Shown here one piece after another: positions 60,167 to 64,000 of a stretch of DNA of 64,000 nt; positions within the stretch are counted from its first letter, which is position 1; the number at the start of each line of letters is the position of its first letter. The notes below the pieces were generated by a model. The model saw nothing but the letters and a program-made list of their open reading frames with translations. It did not search any database and was not told the DNA's origin. Source of the stretch: Vibrio metoecus (lineage in GTDB: Bacteria > Pseudomonadota > Gammaproteobacteria > Enterobacterales > Vibrionaceae); contig NZ_CP035686.1 of NCBI RefSeq assembly GCF_009665255.1, positions 868,001-932,000 on the forward strand. Direction: 5' to 3'. A program made the translations under genes and the position numbers.

Positions 60167-62368
60167 ATGGCTATTCGCTCCTCGCTTAAAAAGAAAAGTA
60201 TTCTAGCGCTCACCATTTATCTGGCTTTCTTCCTCGCAATTGTAGGAACGCTAAGCTATTGGGGGCTTGAAGTTCCTTTTCGCAAAGAACTGAAGAATAA
60301 TCTTGCCCTGAGAGCGGAGCTGCTCGCGACTCAAGTGCGTGAGCCGCTGAATAACTCAATCGGTGTACTACAAAGTGTCACCAGCATTGGAAAAAGCGCA
60401 ACCGATAAGCAAGAGCAAGAGCGCATGTTACGCTCGTTGTTCTCTGTGGTTGACGGGGTAATTATCAGTGGTGGTTTGTGGCCGGATCCCAGTTTGTCTA
60501 CCGATGAAGCATTACGGTATGACAGCTTGTTTTTCAACAAAGCTGTGGATGGTCAGATCGATCAATTGATCTCATGGAACAATCCTCAAGCGGGGGGATA
60601 TGACAAAGAGAGCTGGTACCTCACAGCAGAACATGAGGCTGAAGGGCTTTATTTTTGGTCCCCTGTGTATGTTGATGCCTACACGCGAGTGGAGATGATT
60701 ACTGTCTCCACCCCGTATTATCGAAATGGCGTATTCGCTGGTGTAGCAACGGTTGATTTATCACTGGATGGCTTGATTAAATTTGTTGCTGCAACGGCAG
60801 AGCAATACAATTTGGGCGTCAATCTTAAAGATGCCTTCGGGGTAGATATTGTTTCTCATAATTTTCGAACTTACGAACATGCGTTAGTGAGTTATCACAA
60901 CTTTGGTGAGTTTAACTGGCAGATTGAAGTAGTGAATGCCACTCAACATGTTGATGAAATCATTTTCAATTTAATCATCGATATAGAAAAAAGATTGATG
61001 CCGATCCTACTACTGTGCTTGATGGTAGGGTATTTCTTGATCAACCATTATTGGATCCGCCCGATCGTGATGATTGCCAAGAAAGTCAGTGAATCGGGAG
61101 AAGGTGAGATTATTGATATTCGCTATCACTACCAAGATGAAATTCGCCATCTTATTGATACTTTTAACCAGAAAACCATTTATTTAGAAGCAGAAAAAGT
61201 CAAAGCCCAAGCGTCAACCAAAGCCAAAAGTGCTTTTTTAGCAACACTTTCGCATGAAATTCGTACACCGATGAATGGGGTTCTTGGCACCGCGCAGATC
61301 TTGCTCAAAGATGAACTCACCACAAAACAGCGACAACATCTAACTAGCCTTTATGAGTCAGGTGAACACATGATGTCGCTTCTTAATGAAATTCTGGACT
61401 ATTCAAAAATCGAGCAAGGCAAGTTTGAGCTAGATTATAGCCCGTTCCCATTACGTTCTATTATTGGCAGCATCAAAAGTATTTATTCCAGCCTCTGTTA
61501 TGAAAAGGGACTCAAATTTCAGCTCCACTCGGAGATCAGTGATACGCGTTGGTATTACGGAGATAAAGCTCGTTTGCGACAAATCGTCTTTAACTTACTG
61601 AGCAATGCCGTAAAGTTCACTGAAAAAGGCTTCGTTTCAGTGGATTTGATGGAAGAGAAAACCCATGATGGAAATTACCTCACCATTAAAGTTCAAGACA
61701 GTGGGATCGGAATTGCCCAAGAGGCTTTGGGGCGTATTTTTCAACCCTTTGAACAGGCGGAGTCTCATACGACCCGCCGTTTTGGTGGAACGGGTTTGGG
61801 GCTAGCAATTGTTAAGCAGATTGCTGAATTGATGAATGGTAGCGTTGTCGTGCACAGTGAAGTGGGGCGCGGTACCTGTTTTGAAGTGAAAGTGAAGCTT
61901 TCCATCACAGAGCCCATCAAAGAAGAATTTAAGCCGACGAAAGCCAAAACATATCCAGGGTTACGTGTGTTGATCGTGGAAGATAACCGCACCAACATCA
62001 TGATTTTGGAGGCTTTCATGCGCAATAAAGGCTTTGAATGCCAAAGTGTCACGGATGGCGAACAGGCTATTGTGGCCTTGCAACAAGGTCAATTCGATTT
62101 GGTTTTAATGGATAACCACATGCCGTTAAAAGATGGTATTCAAGCTACACGAGAAATCCGCCAATTGTCTTCGCCACAGTCCAATATCCTGCTTTTTGGT
62201 TGTACCGCTGATGTGTTCAAAGAGACGAGGGATCGCATGATCGCAGCCGGTGCTGATGACATCATTGCTAAACCGATTGCAGAGCATGAGTTGGATTTCA
62301 CGCTTGAACAACATTATGAGCGCCTCTATCAATATCATCCCGAATGCCTATCGGCAGTTTCCGATTAA
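60167..62368 (+). CDS. cqsR: Hybrid sensor histidine kinase CqsR-like (dCACHE-HK-receiver)
   Basis: A 733-residue membrane kinase. Membrane helices flank a periplasmic dCACHE domain (about 35-275; WSPVYVDAYTRVEMITVSTP and GVFAGVATVDLSLDGL). Then come a HAMP-like linker, HisKA with FLATLSHEIRTPMNG (about 365-379), an ATPase domain with N box LLSNAVKF and G boxes DSGIGI and GGTGLGLAI, and a C-terminal receiver (VLIVEDNR to DLVLMDNHMP). There is no HPt, so it should signal through a separate one such as LuxU. V. cholerae CqsR, one of four quorum-sensing kinases and reported to respond to ethanolamine, has this layout. Asp near 170 and 197 are typical dCACHE ligand positions. The start at ATG 60167 has a weak ribosome site. 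Confidence 0.83.
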   Translation: MAIRSSLKKKSILALTIYLAFFLAIVGTLSYWGLEVPFRKELKNNLALRAELLATQVREPLNNSIGVLQSVTSIGKSATDKQEQERMLRSLFSVVDGVIISGGLWPDPSLSTDEALRYDSLFFNKAVDGQIDQLISWNNPQAGGYDKESWYLTAEHEAEGLYFWSPVYVDAYTRVEMITVSTPYYRNGVFAGVATVDLSLDGLIKFVAATAEQYNLGVNLKDAFGVDIVSHNFRTYEHALVSYHNFGEFNWQIEVVNATQHVDEIIFNLIIDIEKRLMPILLLCLMVGYFLINHYWIRPIVMIAKKVSESGEGEIIDIRYHYQDEIRHLIDTFNQKTIYLEAEKVKAQASTKAKSAFLATLSHEIRTPMNGVLGTAQILLKDELTTKQRQHLTSLYESGEHMMSLLNEILDYSKIEQGKFELDYSPFPLRSIIGSIKSIYSSLCYEKGLKFQLHSEISDTRWYYGDKARLRQIVFNLLSNAVKFTEKGFVSVDLMEEKTHDGNYLTIKVQDSGIGIAQEALGRIFQPFEQAESHTTRRFGGTGLGLAIVKQIAELMNGSVVVHSEVGRGTCFEVKVKLSITEPIKEEFKPTKAKTYPGLRVLIVEDNRTNIMILEAFMRNKGFECQSVTDGEQAIVALQQGQFDLVLMDNHMPLKDGIQATREIRQLSSPQSNILLFGCTADVFKETRDRMIAAGADDIIAKPIAEHELDFTLEQHYERLYQYHPECLSAVSD

Positions 62369-62671
62369 CCCCATCCTATTTCTATTCACTTAGTGTACTT
62401 GGGCGATAACATCGCGTTGCTGTATGTAATTAAATTACCAAAATTAAACCCACTAACCGATGTGTTATTTCAAAAAAGCCAAAAACTAGCTATAGATGCT
62501 ATTTTGGTTTCATTTTCTGGTTGTTTATTTACCTGTTGCGTTCAAAAACAAAGCCTAAAACTAAAATTTCTATGATTTAATAGCACCATAAACTGCCATT
62601 TAGGATTAATGGCAGTTCCATGTCTGGCTATGATTGTGAAATTGTAGTGATATATTTTATAGGGGATGTAA
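62369..62671. other. Intergenic region between cqsR and alaE
   Basis: A 303-base gap. The first half is AT-rich with one 60-codon open frame that I do not believe. A perfect 9-bp inverted repeat, AACTGCCAT (62591-62599) with ATGGCAGTT (62609-62617), lies 55 bases before alaE; it has no T run and could be a leader element or operator. Confidence 0.5.
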
Positions 62672-63124
62672 ATGAAAGCACGTGGTCCATTCTGTATCCG
62701 TCACGCAGCGGCTGATACTTTTGCGATGGTTATATTCTGTTTTGTAACAGGCATGATTATTGAAATTTTTGTGTCTGGGATGACCTTTCAGCAATCACTC
62801 GCTTCCCGAACCCTTTCCATTCCCGTTAATATCGCGATTGCTTGGCCGTATGGTGTGTTTAGAGATTATGTTCTTCGCCAAGGGCGTAGAATTTCCCCAA
62901 CCGGTTGGATGAAGAATCTCTCCGATCTCGTGGCTTATGTTCTCTTTCAATCGCCGGTTTATGCCGCCATTCTCTTCACCGTAGGCGCTTCTACCGATCA
63001 AATCATTACTGCTGTGGCCACCAATGCATTGGTGTCGTGTGGAATGGGTGTGTTATATGGCTATTTCCTCGATATGTGCCGCCGTTGGTTTAAAGTTCCC
63101 GGCTATACAGTATCTGAGGGTTAA
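62672..63124 (+). CDS. alaE: L-alanine exporter AlaE
   Basis: A 150-residue inner-membrane protein (E. coli AlaE 149) with four hydrophobic segments; it exports L-alanine to stop build-up. Family blocks are RHAAADTFAMVIFCFVTGM, VNIAIAWPYGVFRDYVLR and SCGMGVLYGYFLDMCRR. ATG 62672 follows AGGGGA. In E. coli alaE responds to alanine through Lrp; here a hairpin upstream may matter. Confidence 0.92.
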   Translation: MKARGPFCIRHAAADTFAMVIFCFVTGMIIEIFVSGMTFQQSLASRTLSIPVNIAIAWPYGVFRDYVLRQGRRISPTGWMKNLSDLVAYVLFQSPVYAAILFTVGASTDQIITAVATNALVSCGMGVLYGYFLDMCRRWFKVPGYTVSEG

Positions 63125-63168
63125 TACGGTTAAACATTTGCCCTGTTAACTGCCACTCCATTTAATTT

Positions 63169-63230
63169 GGCCAATTTCAGTTATTACCCTAAATCGAGCA
63201 ATCAGATCTAGGGAATAAGTGAAACTGGCC
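63169..63230. repeat. Long imperfect palindrome between alaE and manA
   Basis: Arms 63169-63195 and 63205-63230 pair over about 24 bp with three mismatches and one bulge (GGCCA/TGGCC at the base, then TTTCA/TGAAA, TTATT/AATAA, CCCTA/TAGGG), loop of nine. TTTT follows at 63231-63234. It lies between convergent genes, so it may act as a bidirectional terminator, but it is longer than usual and could be a dispersed repeat. Confidence 0.65.
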
Positions 63231-63243
63231 TTTTAGGCTAATA

Positions 63244-64000
63244 CTAGGCGCTAAAAGCTCTTGCTACACGACCATCACACTCAATGGTGTATCGCTCAGC
63301 ATAAGCCGGAATAAAGACAGATTGTCCTTTTCGTACAAGGCATTTCTCACCATTTGCATGTCGCAATATCATTGAAGAATCGAGAGGCAGCACAACTTCT
63401 GCACTCTTAACGCCGATAGTCTGCTGAGTCGTAGGTGGGATGATGGCAAATTTAAAATCGGCAACTGGGATCGGATATTGTTCACACCCTTCAATGACTT
63501 CAGACTTAAGGCGTAGCTGTTCAAGTGGCTTATGTTTGAACTGAGTACATGTCACCAATTCATTAATATCCATATATTTTGGCGTGAGCCCTGCGCGTAG
63601 CACATTGTCTGAGTTGGCCATAATCTCAAGGCCTGTTCCGTGCAAATACGCGTGCGGCGTTTCTGCGTCTAAAAACATCGCTTCACCTGGTTGTAAGGTA
63701 ATCACATTGAGCATCAGAGGGGCGAATAAACCAATGTCATTGGGATAGTGTTTTTCCAATTCGACGATCAGCTGGAAAAGAGGCAGATCAATCTGCTTAG
63801 CTTGAGTCATCAAAGCTCTAAGCGCACGTTTTTTGGCTTCTCCCTGTAATGAGAGTAACCCTGAGAAAAAGTCTCTGAGCCCTTGTTCTGTCGGATTTGA
63901 TTGGAATGCGTCAACGAGAGGCTGAATCTCATCTATCGATAACTCAATAAAGTAGTTAAGGATTTCCTGATTGGCACGAAAGCCGTTCATGGCTTGGTAC
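63244..64000 (-). CDS. manA: Mannose-6-phosphate isomerase, class I (partial, 5' end outside window)
   Basis: The C-terminal 252 codons are visible and the gene continues past the right edge; ATG 63990 is internal (the frame reads YQAMNGFRANQEI through it, as in ManA proteins). ManA interconverts mannose 6-phosphate and fructose 6-phosphate. Landmarks are GEAMFLDAETPHAYLHGTGLEIM, which carries a zinc-binding His, and SDNVLRAGLTPKYMD with the catalytic Arg. The C-terminal beta-domain (VFIPAYAERYTIECDG) is complete. In Vibrio ManA feeds both mannose use and GDP-mannose for O-antigen sugars. Confidence 0.93.
   Translation of the reverse strand, partial: YQAMNGFRANQEILNYFIELSIDEIQPLVDAFQSNPTEQGLRDFFSGLLSLQGEAKKRALRALMTQAKQIDLPLFQLIVELEKHYPNDIGLFAPLMLNVITLQPGEAMFLDAETPHAYLHGTGLEIMANSDNVLRAGLTPKYMDINELVTCTQFKHKPLEQLRLKSEVIEGCEQYPIPVADFKFAIIPPTTQQTIGVKSAEVVLPLDSSMILRHANGEKCLVRKGQSVFIPAYAERYTIECDGRVARAFSA

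Noticed and set aside
62393..62575. A 60-codon open frame between cqsR and alaE
   Set aside because: It has no plausible ribosome site, its composition follows the surrounding AT-rich intergenic DNA, and the predicted protein resembles nothing I know.
63125..63243. The palindrome near manA as a Vibrio integron attC (VCR) site
   Set aside because: It lacks the conserved core ends (GTTAGGC/RYYYAAC type) of attC sites and lies among core genes, not in a cassette array.

Overview
The window is a stretch of gammaproteobacterial core chromosome whose gene content and order match Vibrio, most closely Vibrio cholerae or a near relative, chromosome 1. The evidence is a CsiV-type gene beside mfd, the porin gene at the ompT locus downstream of dinG, a CqsR-type quorum-sensing kinase, the DUF3360 gene beside pflB, and Vibrio-like protein sequences throughout. 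I recognise 58 genes, two of them cut by the window edges. I found no rRNA, tRNA, CRISPR array, insertion sequence, prophage or integron attC site.

Layout. 0-8.4 kb: csiV (partial), mfd and a PilZ gene on the minus strand, then the lolCDE lipoprotein-export operon and a DUF2062 membrane protein. 8.4-14.3 kb: comEC, msbA, lpxK, a Trm112-like gene and kdsB, a tight block joining DNA uptake to lipid A and Kdo synthesis. 14.4-19.3 kb: the prkA-yeaH-spoVR stress operon. 19.5-29.1 kb: an anaerobic-metabolism neighbourhood (yfbU, a CbiM-like permease, pflA, a chemoreceptor, an LpxR-like outer-membrane protein, pflB and the DUF3360 transporter). 29.7-32.9 kb: a polar (basic) amino-acid ABC transporter with a strikingly structured spacer before its first permease gene. 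33-39.7 kb: xthA, a dCACHE chemoreceptor, priC with its small partner, a TSUP permease and dinG. 40-45 kb: the ompT-like porin with a long AT-rich control region, a DUF2057 protein, ychJ, a degenerate EAL-HDOD protein, lpxH and ppiB. 45-49 kb: cysS and ruvCAB. 49.4-58.1 kb: cydABX-ybgE followed by ybgC-tolQRAB-pal-cpoB. 58.2-64 kb: nadA, a UPF0149 gene, cqsR, alaE and the 3' part of manA.

Themes. Much of the window concerns the cell envelope: lipoprotein sorting (LolCDE), lipid A synthesis and flipping (LpxH, LpxK, KdsB, MsbA), possible lipid A trimming (LpxR-like), Tol-Pal constriction, CsiV and a porin. A second theme is low-oxygen growth: pyruvate formate-lyase and its activase, cytochrome bd with a perfect FNR box upstream, and DUF3360 with a near-perfect one. 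A third is sensing: two chemoreceptors, CqsR, a PilZ protein and an EAL-HDOD protein, the last two with degenerate c-di-GMP motifs.

Most genes are well-known families. The points most worth a second look are the RNA structure that could hide the ribosome-binding site between the binding-protein and permease genes of the amino-acid transporter, the DUF3360 transporter standing in the place that focA occupies beside pflB in E. coli, the structured pflB leader, the hairpins between prkA and yeaH, and a 62-base imperfect palindrome between alaE and manA. All functions are inferred from sequence by eye; no database search was run.
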